From IMG/VR virus record IMGVR_UViG_3300046673_000164, positions 1 through 64,000 of that record: 64,000 nucleotides of DNA, one strand, 5' to 3'. Below are positions 16,440-24,850 of this stretch, piece by piece. Source of the stretch: a virus. The notes under the pieces were generated by a model. That model ran no database searches. It was not told the origin of the DNA and saw only the letters and a list, made by a program, of their open reading frames with translations. The position numbers were made by a program, and so were the translations under genes. Positions within the stretch are counted from its first letter, which is position 1. The number at the start of each line of letters is the position of its first letter.

Positions 16440-19027
16440 AACTCATCCGAAAAGAAGGTTCCCACAGGCCGCATGTCGGCCCAGTTCTCGCCTATCTTCA
16501 CTTCCACACTCATCGGCACATTGACCCAATCGAAGGCCGGAGTCAGCATTTCGCGGACGATCTCCTCTTGCAGCCCCTCCAAGCGATCCTTTGGAATATA
16601 AAACTCTAGGTCATCGTGCAGATCGATCACGGCCTGGAACGCCGGCTCCTCCTCCTTCTCCGCCCGCACCGACAGGCGGTTCATCGCCTCGACCACCAAG
16701 TCGCTGGCCACTCCCTGCGTGATGTTGTTGAGTAGCTGGTTGGTGCTCAACGGAGCCCGCCGCCTCCGCCCTGTCAGCCCGGTCACATAGCCGTCATGCT
16801 GATAGTCGGCCAGCTGCTTCTCCTGCCACTTCCAGACACCAGGGAACGCGCCCTTGAACTCCTCAAACAAATCCTCGCATTTTCGAGACAGCTTCAAACG
16901 GGCCGCGATGCTTTCCCAAGCCGCCCCGTAGAAGCCGGCCAACACCCAATTGCTCTTCACGTCCTGCCGCAGCTTCTTCAAGTCGTTTCCATACTCCCGA
17001 TATGCCCTCAGGTCCGCCTTAGCAATCCGTTCCGCCCAGTCGCCATGAATGTCGTGGCGGTCGACGAACGACCTGACCAGCCGCTTATCCCGCGACTCCA
17101 TTGCGATCACCCGTGGCTCGATCTGCCCGTAGTCGCAAGACAATAAAACATGCTTGCAACTAGCCCCGGTTATCGGATGGGTCTTCGGCGCCGTCACAAT
17201 AGCTCGCACCCACGCATCCTCCCGCATGGGGAAGTTCTGTACGTTTGGGTCTTGGCTACTCAACCGGCCAGTCACGGTGAATAGATCGTTGAACTTCGTG
17301 TGCAGCCGCCCGTCCGCATACACTACGCCTCCGACCGGGGCGCAAGGATCGATGTAGGTAGATTTCATCTTGGAGTAAGATCGCAGCCGCAAAACCGCGG
17401 ACGCGATCGGCAGGTCCATCTTCTCCAAAGCGGAGTCATCGACGCTGTATCCGGTCTTGTTCTTCTTCCGCTGCCCCTCCCGCCGGTCGAGTAGGTCGCG
17501 GAACAGAACGACTAGCTGCGGGTTAGAAGTCGGTTCCAGCGGCTTGCCGATCTTCTTCTCGTACAGCCTCGCCTCGCGGCTGTCGGCAATCTCCAACAAA
17601 CATTGATCGATCTTCCGCTGCATCTTCTTCTGAAACTTGGCCACCGCGTCAAAGTCCACCACCAGGCCCTTCTGCTGCGCCCTGACCAGCGTCAAACATC
17701 GACGGAGGTGTAGTTTGTATGCCTCCTGTAATCCCTCCTGCTCAATCTCTTCCGCCTGGACATGATACAACTTCGCCTCATACTTTGCGTCCAGCGCATT
17801 ATACTTCAGTAGCCGGTCGATGCCTTCCTCCGCCAGCCGAGACCGATCCACGTTGCTTTGGCTTTTCAGCCGGAATCCGAATCGGTGCAGACAGCAGTCG
17901 TCGAGGCTGAGGCCGCCCCGCCGCTCATCCAGAACGTAAGCCTGCGACATCGTATCGCCCCATCCGGTCCGCCGCCATCGCGGGTTATGCCCATATATTT
18001 GTGTCATCCACTCCAGCTCGAACGGAAGGCTATGGGCGACCTTAACACATTTTGAACGGAGGAATTGCAACACTAGGTCTTTGGCCCGATGCCAATCATC
18101 GGGAGACCATCTGGCGTCCTTGTGGCAGATCGGCAAGGCCCACGTGATCCGGCCGTCGGAGAAGGCTATTGACAGCCAGCCGTTGACGGGGGGCAGCATA
18201 TACGGCCGGAGGGCCTTGGTTTCTATGTCGAAAGCAATGATTGCTCTTTCGGCAACCCAAGCCGCTAGCTGCCTCCCCAAACGAGTTAGCCCGCTAGAAT
18301 CCCTGGCGTAGCGTATACCGCGATCCAGGCCGTCGAGGGGTTCTAGGGTAGGATCGCCCAAGCCTCGCGTTATACGCGAAGCCAACCCCCTTAAATCGCA
18401 TTTGAAGACTAGGTTCCAATCCTCGTCAGCGTAATTGCTCGACCGCTGGACGAACGACGGGTGGAGGATCGGGTACAGCCAGCAGACATGCTCCCCCGCC
18501 TTGACGGGCATCAGCTTGCCCCGCCACTTGGTGATCGAGGATTCCCCGGTCGCCCACAGCAGGGCAGTCCCGCCGACAGCCAGAATCACCTGCGGCCTAG
18601 CCCGCTCGATGCTGCGGACGACCCGCCTGCGGCATCGCTCGAACTCGACCCGTTCCGGCGTCCGGTTGTCCGGCGGGCGGCAGCGGCAGCAGTTGTCCCA
18701 CCGCAAAGAATCCAGCCCGACCTCTTTCAGAATGGAGCGTAGCAGCCGGCCGGACCTACCAACAAACTGCTCGGCCTTCTTGTCCTCATCGGCTCCAGGC
18801 GCCTCGCCCAACACGTAGATGATAGGATGCTTCTCACCGGTCGGCTTCATCCCAGGGCTAAGCACCTCGTCGGTCAACAACGAGCATCCGTCGCAGCCTC
18901 GCTCCTGGATGGAGGAGTAGTCGATCTCAACCGGAGCAGAACGAGGGTTAGCCTTTCGCGGCCCGAAGCCAACCCGCTTCTTGACCGCCTTCTTCTCAGT
19001 GCGGGTGAAGAATCCGACATCACTCAT
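16436..19027 (-). CDS. Uracil-DNA glycosylase (family 4)-DNA polymerase A fusion
   Basis: From ATG 19027 the protein has 863 residues. Residues 40-200 form a family-4 UDG-like domain: CDGC (45-48), GEAPG (74-78), a second Cys group (CCRC near 114, Cys132) that would bind an Fe-S cluster, and HPS (189-191). Then follows a 3'-5' exonuclease (DIET at 267-270, later HSLPFELEW and YNALDAKYEAKLY) and a PolA domain with motif A CDYGQIEPRV, a motif B-like KSNWVLAGFYGA and motif C DLHDDLEF. SPO1-type phage polymerases also carry a UDG-like part. This is the replicative polymerase of the phage. Confidence 0.85.
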   Translation of the reverse strand: MSDVGFFTRTEKKAVKKRVGFGPRKANPRSAPVEIDYSSIQERGCDGCSLLTDEVLSPGMKPTGEKHPIIYVLGEAPGADEDKKAEQFVGRSGRLLRSILKEVGLDSLRWDNCCRCRPPDNRTPERVEFERCRRRVVRSIERARPQVILAVGGTALLWATGESSITKWRGKLMPVKAGEHVCWLYPILHPSFVQRSSNYADEDWNLVFKCDLRGLASRITRGLGDPTLEPLDGLDRGIRYARDSSGLTRLGRQLAAWVAERAIIAFDIETKALRPYMLPPVNGWLSIAFSDGRITWALPICHKDARWSPDDWHRAKDLVLQFLRSKCVKVAHSLPFELEWMTQIYGHNPRWRRTGWGDTMSQAYVLDERRGGLSLDDCCLHRFGFRLKSQSNVDRSRLAEEGIDRLLKYNALDAKYEAKLYHVQAEEIEQEGLQEAYKLHLRRCLTLVRAQQKGLVVDFDAVAKFQKKMQRKIDQCLLEIADSREARLYEKKIGKPLEPTSNPQLVVLFRDLLDRREGQRKKNKTGYSVDDSALEKMDLPIASAVLRLRSYSKMKSTYIDPCAPVGGVVYADGRLHTKFNDLFTVTGRLSSQDPNVQNFPMREDAWVRAIVTAPKTHPITGASCKHVLLSCDYGQIEPRVIAMESRDKRLVRSFVDRHDIHGDWAERIAKADLRAYREYGNDLKKLRQDVKSNWVLAGFYGAAWESIAARLKLSRKCEDLFEEFKGAFPGVWKWQEKQLADYQHDGYVTGLTGRRRRAPLSTNQLLNNITQGVASDLVVEAMNRLSVRAEKEEEPAFQAVIDLHDDLEFYIPKDRLEGLQEEIVREMLTPAFDWVNVPMSVEVKIGENWADMRPVGTFFSDEL

Positions 19028-19029
19028 GC

Positions 19030-19386
19030 TTAATCCTCGGCCTGGATGCGGCGGCTGGCCAGATACCGGCGCAGGTTCTTGTGAAAGGGCTGATCCGCCA
19101 GCCAATCGAGATAGTCTAGTTCGATCTCATCCAGCCGCTTCCCGACACACTTTCCGAACAGCATGGGCTGATTGCCGAACTGCCTGGCCTCCTGGTCGGT
19201 CATCGGGCCAAGGTCCGCCCGACTCTTCTTCCGCGGCAGAAGCGGGCAGGCGTCGCGGATCACTTCCCAGAACGCGTCCGCTGAAGGCTCGTCGATATGC
19301 TCGGCTGCCTCAGACCGAATCAGGTCGACCAGCTCCTTGGCCCTTTGCCGGGCGATCACCCTAGCCTTGATTACAGACTCGTCCAT
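19030..19386 (-). CDS. DUF3820/exonuclease X C-terminal-like protein
   Basis: The 118-residue protein ends with MLFGKCVGKRLDEIELDYLDWLADQPF, matching the pattern F-G-K-x-K-G-x-x-L-x-x-I-x-x-x-Y-L-x-W found at the end of exonuclease X-type proteins and in DUF3820. The N-terminal part is helical and lacks an exonuclease core. It lies next to the polymerase gene, 2 nt apart. Function unknown. Confidence 0.6.
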   Translation of the reverse strand: MDESVIKARVIARQRAKELVDLIRSEAAEHIDEPSADAFWEVIRDACPLLPRKKSRADLGPMTDQEARQFGNQPMLFGKCVGKRLDEIELDYLDWLADQPFHKNLRRYLASRRIQAED

Positions 19387-19396
19387 GACCACACCC

Positions 19397-19726
19397 CTAC
19401 ATAATCCCACGAACCGAAGAGAACATACGAACCAACTCCCTACGCTGCTCAACCGACAAACCGTTATTGAAAGCGGCCTGAGCTACTGCCGCCATCAGCT
19501 TCGGACGATCTCGAAGAATATTAAAGTCGTCGAAGTAAGACCGCGTCACCTTACCCCGAAAACCAGCGGTTTCCGCGATCTCTTTCAGTTTTGGCCAATA
19601 ACCGTTCTTGACCAGAGCAGTGTTGGACACACCAACCACCCGGCTAAACCGTTTCTTGTCCACGCTTGGATACCGCTCCAAAAAAGCAATTGCGTCCCGT
19701 ACAATACTAGTCGAAGCCCTAGACAT
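19397..19726 (-). CDS. Hypothetical helical protein, possible HTH
   Basis: A 109-residue basic protein with a possible helix-turn-helix around FSRVVGVSNTALVKNGYWPKL. It lies between the clamp and polymerase genes and could be a DNA-binding accessory or regulator. No family recognised. Confidence 0.5.
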   Translation of the reverse strand: MSRASTSIVRDAIAFLERYPSVDKKRFSRVVGVSNTALVKNGYWPKLKEIAETAGFRGKVTRSYFDDFNILRDRPKLMAAVAQAAFNNGLSVEQRRELVRMFSSVRGIM

Positions 19727-19729
19727 AAT

Positions 19730-20758
19730 TTAACCCTCCGCTTTGACACCCACCAGAACTTGGAAATTGTCTCCCTCCAACACAATACAACGATCGCTAA
19801 TCCCAATCCGCTTGGCGACATCGAGATAGCGGAGCACATACTCTGCGCAGGTGTAGACTTTGATTGGCTCCTCGCCCAAGTCGATTTTGACCGAATCGCG
19901 AATCTCAATCCCCTGATCCTTGGCTAGCAGATTCAGCCGACCATCAGCATAAGAGAACTCGACGTCTTCCTTCTGCGAAGCGATCAAGGATCGTTGCAGG
20001 CAGCGAGCCAACGACGCCGGTACGTCGGCCTTGGGTATTTCGTCGAGCTTAGATGACAAGATCATCTTCTCGTAGCGGTCGGGTTCGGGATCGCCTATCA
20101 ACTTACCGAACAGTTGCGCCTCATCAGACACGCCAATCACATCACCTCCCGTGGTGAACACAATCTTAGTATTGGCTCCAATGCCCAACAGCAGCTCATA
20201 GAACCGAGGCGGCAGAACGAAGCTCTTTCCAGAGAGCTTCGACACCCTATGGTTTTCCACCACCCGAGCCACACTAACGTTGTCCGTCCCAAACAGGGTT
20301 AGTTTCTTTTCTCCAAAAACAAGGGTGATCCCGCTCAGCGTCGGGTGCATTAGATTCAGGGTGGCAGACCGAGAAACGATCTTGACCGCCTCTCGCAGCT
20401 TCACATCCAAGTCAAGCTCGATACCTCTAATCTTCGGAGGAACAAACACAAAGTCACTAGTCGGCAATACCGCCAACTTGAGCTTAGATCGCCCCAGCTT
20501 GAACAGCGCCTGACCATCATCCTGCTGACACTCTACATCAGCAGCCGAAGATGAAGAGAGGACGGCCAGAAGCTGAGCACCTGGAACCGCTCCTTCCAAC
20601 TCCAGATCACAATCGCATCGAAGAGCAACAGAATCATTGTAGGCGCTGACCTGCCCATCACAGAAGCATAGGTGGGTCAAAACCGGGATTAGAGAACTAG
20701 CCCCAGCAAGGGCTGGTTGCACACGACGTAAGGCGGATAACAACTCTTCTCTATACAT
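19730..20758 (-). CDS. Sliding clamp (DnaN-like)
   Basis: The 342-residue product has the length and alternating strand/helix pattern of a bacterial-type beta clamp: MYREELLSALRRVQPALAG at the start, an AVPGAQLLAVLSS segment, SATLNLMHPTLSGITLVFGEKKLTLFGTDN (typical of domain 2), and SFVLPPRFYELLL. It should encircle DNA and tether the polymerase. The clamp loader and polymerase genes are downstream in the same operon. It overlaps the DpdA-like gene by 8 nt. Confidence 0.75.
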   Translation of the reverse strand: MYREELLSALRRVQPALAGASSLIPVLTHLCFCDGQVSAYNDSVALRCDCDLELEGAVPGAQLLAVLSSSSAADVECQQDDGQALFKLGRSKLKLAVLPTSDFVFVPPKIRGIELDLDVKLREAVKIVSRSATLNLMHPTLSGITLVFGEKKLTLFGTDNVSVARVVENHRVSKLSGKSFVLPPRFYELLLGIGANTKIVFTTGGDVIGVSDEAQLFGKLIGDPEPDRYEKMILSSKLDEIPKADVPASLARCLQRSLIASQKEDVEFSYADGRLNLLAKDQGIEIRDSVKIDLGEEPIKVYTCAEYVLRYLDVAKRIGISDRCIVLEGDNFQVLVGVKAEG

Positions 20759-21818
20759 ACTGGAAACTCCTTAGTCTGTCAGGACCGCCCAAAGAACGAT
20801 CCGCGAACGACACCAACTTGTATTGTGGGTAGCAGAATATCTTTGGGTCCATGTAATGCTTTACGGTCCACAAGTCGGAAAGCCACGAGCCATCAAACAC
20901 CTGTAACCTGCGCCACGGGACCGTAATCACACCCCCATCCTCAAACAGATTTGTAGGAATTACGAACGGTTTTATTTGATACTCGACGCAGAATCGGATG
21001 TTGATATACGAGTTGACCAACAAACGAAAAGTCCTAGCAGAACACTTGTCTACCCCAGACTTGCGTTTGACGTCGGTCCTAGGCGGCATACTGAAACAGC
21101 TCTCCAGCCCAGTAGCCTCGACAAAGTCGAGGATGTACTTTCGATTCTCGGCTCCGATACCCAACGACTTCAACCACCGATCACGGAGCTTACCATACAT
21201 TTCGCCGCCATGCGCCCGCTCAGAAACATAGATCCGTCTCGGAGCCACCGTGTAGCAGTACTCCCCATCGCGCATCTGAGGAATGAGGATGCCACCCCTA
21301 CCGGCATTCCCAAACGCGCTCGTGCTGTCGCAGGAGAACCATGGGTAGCGTGTCATCAGACCAAACCGAGTCACAGCAAACCCATGCACCTTGACCATCT
21401 CCCCCCTACGATGAAAAATATGGGAGAAAACGGAATCGAGCCATCGAATAAGCTGCTCGTTGCTGACCCGCAGAAGGCCGCCGACCCCCAGATAGTCGAT
21501 ACCACTATCCAAAATCTTGTCCAGCCAATAGACACGCTCGGAGTAATGAAACACCGGCATCGGACTGAAGCCAGATCGAACCATTCGCTGATAGTTCTTC
21601 CAGCTACCCTTAGCGGCCTCCTCCACAATCATCGGGTCGGTTCGACTGCTTGGAATTACGTCGAGGTTCACGTAGGTCTGCAAAATATCCTCGACCTGCT
21701 CGATGTAGTTGCAATACTCGGTCAGATCGACCGTCAGGCCTTTTGTCCAGACCGAGACCGCCCCACTATCAAGCATCATCGTACAAAACAGCTTGTCCAA
21801 ACGCTCTCGTGTCTTCAT
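20751..21818 (-). CDS. dpdA: DpdA-like DNA 7-deazaguanine transglycosylase
   Basis: The 355-residue protein has the TGT-like barrel signature of phage DpdA: Asp17 in MMLDSGAVSVW (equivalent to DSGGFQ of tRNA-guanine transglycosylase), YLGVGG (110-114), and Asp164 in WFSCDSTSA, the likely nucleophile. DpdA exchanges guanine in DNA for preQ0 or a derivative, protecting phage DNA from restriction. The surrounding queC, queD, queE and folE genes make the precursor. It overlaps the FolE fusion gene by 4 nt. I infer the family from these motifs and context. Confidence 0.78.
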   Translation of the reverse strand: MKTRERLDKLFCTMMLDSGAVSVWTKGLTVDLTEYCNYIEQVEDILQTYVNLDVIPSSRTDPMIVEEAAKGSWKNYQRMVRSGFSPMPVFHYSERVYWLDKILDSGIDYLGVGGLLRVSNEQLIRWLDSVFSHIFHRRGEMVKVHGFAVTRFGLMTRYPWFSCDSTSAFGNAGRGGILIPQMRDGEYCYTVAPRRIYVSERAHGGEMYGKLRDRWLKSLGIGAENRKYILDFVEATGLESCFSMPPRTDVKRKSGVDKCSARTFRLLVNSYINIRFCVEYQIKPFVIPTNLFEDGGVITVPWRRLQVFDGSWLSDLWTVKHYMDPKIFCYPQYKLVSFADRSLGGPDRLRSFQYV

Positions 21819-22714
21819 TTTCCTCGTGCTCCAGACAAGAACTCCTCGCGGGCCTTTGCGTCATCCTTGAAGACTCCTCGCAAAGCGCAGGTAGAAGTGG
21901 TAATGCCCGCCTGATGAATGCCGCGGCTCTCCATGCACGTGTGGCGGCACTCAATCAGCACCGCCACGCCCTTTGGCTCCAAGCCGTTCTGTAGGGCGTC
22001 GGCCACCTGATTGGTCAAGCGCTCCTGCACTTGCAAACGATGGGAGTAGATGGAGACAAGACGACTGACCTTGCTCAGCCCCACAATCCGATCGTTGGGG
22101 ACATAGGCAACGTGCGCGACGCCGAAGAAGGGCGCTAGGTGATGCTCACAAAAGGACCATAACGGCACGTCCCGCAGCAAAATCATCTCGTCATACTTCT
22201 CCGCCCCGTCCGCGAAGCTGTGGAGTATCTCGGCGGGGTCTTGCTTGTAGCCAGAAGTCCAATGCTGCCACGCCTTAGCGAAGCGCTCCGGCGTCTTGAG
22301 CAGCCCTTCCCGCTTTGGGTCCTCGCCGATATACTCCAGCAGCCGGGTGGCAATGTCCATGCCAGATGATAACGACCCGTCGCAGCCCTCTTGCTTCTCC
22401 CAGGGGAAGACGACCCACTGCGACGGATCATCTTTAAGATGCAGGGAGAAGAAGGGCTTGTCGGGATACCGCTGCCGCCAGACCTCTTGCGTGCGACCAG
22501 AGTCGACAATATCATCGACAATGACGGCTGCCAACTCAGGATCATCTGCCGCTTCAATCCGCTCAGGGAACAAGCTACTGAGCAGCATGGCCACGATCGT
22601 CCCGCCACGGGGCACCCCATGCACCACCACGGGCAAGGGGAGGGGCGTCGCCAGAATTGCTCTGCCTAGCGCTCGCAGCTTTTCCTGAGTCCGCCGTATC
22701 GTTAGGTCCAGCAT
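21815..22714 (-). CDS. folE: Phosphoribosyltransferase-GTP cyclohydrolase I (FolE) fusion
   Basis: ATG 22714 follows GGGAGAG with good spacing and gives 299 residues. Residues 1-105 are a type I phosphoribosyltransferase: [10 protein letters not shown] near 30 and the PRPP loop [13 protein letters not shown] (63-75). Residues 118-299 are GTP cyclohydrolase I with zinc ligands Cys189 and His192 in [10 protein letters not shown] and Cys260 in [10 protein letters not shown]. FolE makes dihydroneopterin triphosphate, the first step to preQ0. The fused PRT may act on a purine to feed GTP or on a pathway intermediate; this is inference. Confidence 0.85.
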   Translation of the reverse strand: MLDLTIRRTQEKLRALGRAILATPLPLPVVVHGVPRGGTIVAMLLSSLFPERIEAADDPELAAVIVDDIVDSGRTQEVWRQRYPDKPFFSLHLKDDPSQWVVFPWEKQEGCDGSLSSGMDIATRLLEYIGEDPKREGLLKTPERFAKAWQHWTSGYKQDPAEILHSFADGAEKYDEMILLRDVPLWSFCEHHLAPFFGVAHVAYVPNDRIVGLSKVSRLVSIYSHRLQVQERLTNQVADALQNGLEPKGVAVLIECRHTCMESRGIHQAGITTSTCALRGVFKDDAKAREEFLSGARGK

Positions 22715-22883
22715 CGCTTCTCTCCCGATGAATGGCAGCGTAGACTTCCTGCCGATGAACAGAAACTTCTTTCGGCGCCTCGACTCCGAGGCGTACCTTA
22801 TCCCCACGAATCTCGACGATCGTGATAGTAACATCGTCTCCAATCACGATCGCCTCACCCCGATGACGCGACAGAACCAGCAT
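22575..22883 (-). CDS. csrA: CsrA/RsmA family RNA-binding regulator
   Basis: Residues 1-53 match Csr[21 protein letters not shown], then [20 protein letters not shown]. CsrA dimers bind GGA motifs in mRNA leaders and alter translation or stability. The frame continues to 103 residues with a low-complexity tail that overlaps the first 140 nt of the FolE fusion gene. The tail may be a by-product of the overlap or of a frame error. It lies between queC and folE. Targets could be host or phage transcripts; GGA motifs are common in this phage's leaders. Confidence 0.85.
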   Translation of the reverse strand: MLVLSRHRGEAIVIGDDVTITIVEIRGDKVRLGVEAPKEVSVHRQEVYAAIHRERSDAGPNDTADSGKAASARQSNSGDAPPLARGGAWGAPWRDDRGHAAQ

Positions 22884-22910
22884 AGATCGTCCCTCCTTAA
22901 ACAAAGAATC

Positions 22911-23603
22911 CTACAAACCCTTGGCCCTCGCCACCAACGGATCGACAATACCGGCCTCGGCAAATCCCTTGGCCCGCAGCAAACAGGCATGACAATGACC
23001 GCAGGGCGGGAAGACGCCGTTATAGCAGGTATGGCTATAGGCCAGAGCTTCCATGCACTCCGGCAACGCAGCAGCCAACTCAACTGTCTTCTTCTTGCTG
23101 AGGAAGAGTACCGGAGCCCAAATAGCTAACTCCGATTCCCCAGCAGCGTGATGAATCGTCTTGTTGGCTGAGATGAGAAACTGCTCCCGACAATCGGGAT
23201 AACCACCAAAGTCTTCCTGACTCACCCCTACCACCAAAATCCTGGCGCCATGATGATAAGCGCGGTTGGCGGCCAGGGTCAGGAACAAAAGATTACGCAT
23301 AGGAATGAAGGTGGCTTCGATCCCTCCCGGCAAGACCTCCGCCGAGGCGTACTGGACGACATCGACGCTCTTATTCACCAACGGACTGGAGGATTGAAGT
23401 ACGCCATCGGGCAGCAGCAACAACTCCCGCTCAACGTCGGCCATCTCCGCCACCTTCCACGACGCTTCGATCTCGCAGCAATGCTTCTGCCCATAGAAGA
23501 TCGACAGCGCCTTGACTTCCGCTTTCCCCCACCGCCGAATTGCAGCATACAAGCAGGTCGTCGAATCCTGCCCGCCAGACAATAACACAATGGCTTTGGT
23601 CAT
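22911..23603 (-). CDS. queC: QueC, 7-cyano-7-deazaguanine (preQ0) synthase
   Basis: The 230-residue protein has the PP-loop SGGQDST (9-15), FYGQKH, a FIPMRNLLFLTLA segment and a C-terminal zinc site CYNGVFPPCGHCHACLLR, all typical of QueC. It converts CDG to preQ0 with ATP and ammonia. Length matches bacterial QueC. A TTTGTATATCTA motif and AAGGAGG precede the ATG, and a strong terminator isolates it from the upstream gene, so it probably opens its own transcript with csrA, folE and dpdA. Confidence 0.93.
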   Translation of the reverse strand: MTKAIVLLSGGQDSTTCLYAAIRRWGKAEVKALSIFYGQKHCCEIEASWKVAEMADVERELLLLPDGVLQSSSPLVNKSVDVVQYASAEVLPGGIEATFIPMRNLLFLTLAANRAYHHGARILVVGVSQEDFGGYPDCREQFLISANKTIHHAAGESELAIWAPVLFLSKKKTVELAAALPECMEALAYSHTCYNGVFPPCGHCHACLLRAKGFAEAGIVDPLVARAKGL

Positions 23604-23621
23604 GGTTAAACCCTCCTTGAC

Positions 23622-23634
23622 TAGATATACAAAT
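23622..23634 (-). promoter_or_regulatory. TTTGTATATCTA promoter-like motif before queC
   Basis: The minus strand reads ATTTGTATATCTAG about 20 nt before the queC start, directly downstream of the terminator at 23650-23700. A new transcript has to begin in this gap, so the motif is a good promoter candidate. Confidence 0.5.
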
Positions 23635-23649
23635 CAGCTCTTTCCCCAC

Positions 23650-23700
23650 AAAAAGAAAGGTGGGTGAGGAGCCGGGGCCTACCCCGCAAACTCCTCACCC
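23650..23700 (-). terminator. Strong intrinsic terminator
   Basis: GGGTGAGGAG (23662-23671) pairs perfectly with CTCCTCACCC (23691-23700), with a small GGGG/CCCC hairpin inside. On the minus strand the stem is followed by ACCTTTCTTTTTG. It ends transcription behind the acidic/basic repeat gene. Confidence 0.85.
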
Positions 23701-23715
23701 GCCCAAACGCCACCG

Positions 23716-24426
23716 CTAGCCCTTCAACGCGCCGCGCTTCTGCAGCGAGGCCAGAGTGCTCTTGATCGCCGCCAGCTGCACCCCAATTGTGCCCTTGCCC
23801 GGAACAATCCCCTTCTTCTCCAGCTTGGCCAAGACCTTGTCGGTCAAAGCCTTGGGGCTCTTGTCCGGAGCGGCGAGGAAGGCGTCGAGGTACGCTTCCC
23901 GCAAGTTCTCGACAATGCCGGTGCCCGGCGCCTTCTTCTCGAACGGGGTGTCGCCCTTCTTCTTCGCCTTGGGCGCCTCTTCCTCGTCTTCGTCCTCATC
24001 GTCGGCGGCCTTGGCCTTCTTCGGCTTCTTGGCCTTGGGCGCCTCTTCCTCCTCGTCCTCGTCTTCGTCCTCATCGTCGGCGGCCTTGGCCTTCTTCGGC
24101 TTCTTGGCCTTGGGCGCCTCTTCCTCGTCCTCTTCCTCTTCGTCCTCATCGTCGGCGGCCTTGGCCTTCTTCGGCTTCTTGGCCTTGGGCGCCTCTTCCT
24201 CCTCGTCCTCGTCGGCGGCATCGGGGTCGACGATCGCCTTCTTGGCCTTGATCGCCAAGACGGCCTCGTTGGTCCAATCCTGATCCGCTTCGGGCAGCGT
24301 CGCCCAGTCGTCCTCCGGCGCCTTCAGTACGGCCTTGACCAGCCGCTCCAGATACGCCTGCCGCTCCTCGCCGTCCTCCGGCTTGCAGCCAGTCAACTTC
24401 ACCAATGCTTTCAATGCACTCGCCAT
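23716..24426 (-). CDS. Acidic/basic repeat protein, possible DNA-binding ends
   Basis: The 236-residue protein has an N-terminal helical domain (about 1-70), a central array of four near-identical units built as acidic runs followed by APKAKKPKKAKAADDED, and a C-terminal helical domain (VENLREAYLDAFLAAPDK...). Lys/Ala/Pro-rich units resemble histone H1-like tails, here alternating with acidic stretches. A role in condensing or organising DNA is possible. It lies between queD and the terminator in the modification operon. Confidence 0.6.
   Translation of the reverse strand: MASALKALVKLTGCKPEDGEERQAYLERLVKAVLKAPEDDWATLPEADQDWTNEAVLAIKAKKAIVDPDAADEDEEEEAPKAKKPKKAKAADDEDEEEEDEEEAPKAKKPKKAKAADDEDEDEDEEEEAPKAKKPKKAKAADDEDEDEEEAPKAKKKGDTPFEKKAPGTGIVENLREAYLDAFLAAPDKSPKALTDKVLAKLEKKGIVPGKGTIGVQLAAIKSTLASLQKRGALKG
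23968..24215 (-). repeat. Tandem repeats encoding acidic/KKPKKAKAA units
   Basis: About four tandem units of roughly 65-75 bp, differing mainly in the number of GAG/GAC codons, lie inside the gene at 23716-24426. Length variation within the acidic runs suggests slippage or unequal recombination. Confidence 0.7.
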
Positions 24427-24439
24427 AGCTCGATCCCTT

Positions 24440-24850
24440 TCAAAGCTCTGCCCAACAGGTGGGCGTTTCAAAAAGCCGCATGGACACCATGCCCATGGGC
24501 AGACCTACCAAACGTTGACGAATCTCGGTCGCAATCTGCTCGATCATGTTCTCGACCGTAGGTTCGTCCTTCATCTCCACTATACAAATATCCAAGTTGC
24601 TATCTCGCAGTATTTGCAGTAGTGGATCACAAGAGCATAACGCAACGGCGTGATCCCACTCCGCCAGTACTCCCGCGATCAGGCATTTGACTTCGTAGAA
24701 GTCCATCACCATGCCATGGTCCTCAGCGTTCCCCCACAGCACAATCTCAATCCCATAGGTGTGGCCGTGGAGGTTATGGCACTTGCCTTCGTGCTCGGGC
24801 AAGCGGTGGGCCATGTCGAAGGTCGTCTTGAATCCGATCCGTGCCATCAT
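24440..24850 (-). CDS. queD: QueD, 6-carboxytetrahydropterin synthase
   Basis: From ATG 24850 the 136-residue protein has zinc ligands His15 (MAHRLPEH), His28 and His30 (NLHGHTYG) with catalytic Cys24 just before them, then MVMDFYEVK, a conserved WDHAVAL segment and PTVENMIEQIA. All match QueD, which converts dihydroneopterin triphosphate to 6-carboxytetrahydropterin. It overlaps queE by 4 nt (ATGA). Confidence 0.93.
   Translation of the reverse strand: MMARIGFKTTFDMAHRLPEHEGKCHNLHGHTYGIEIVLWGNAEDHGMVMDFYEVKCLIAGVLAEWDHAVALCSCDPLLQILRDSNLDICIVEMKDEPTVENMIEQIATEIRQRLVGLPMGMVSMRLFETPTCWAEL

Noticed and set aside
23756-24283. Plus-strand Ser/Phe-rich repeat ORF
   Set aside because: Antisense shadow of the acidic/basic repeat gene.
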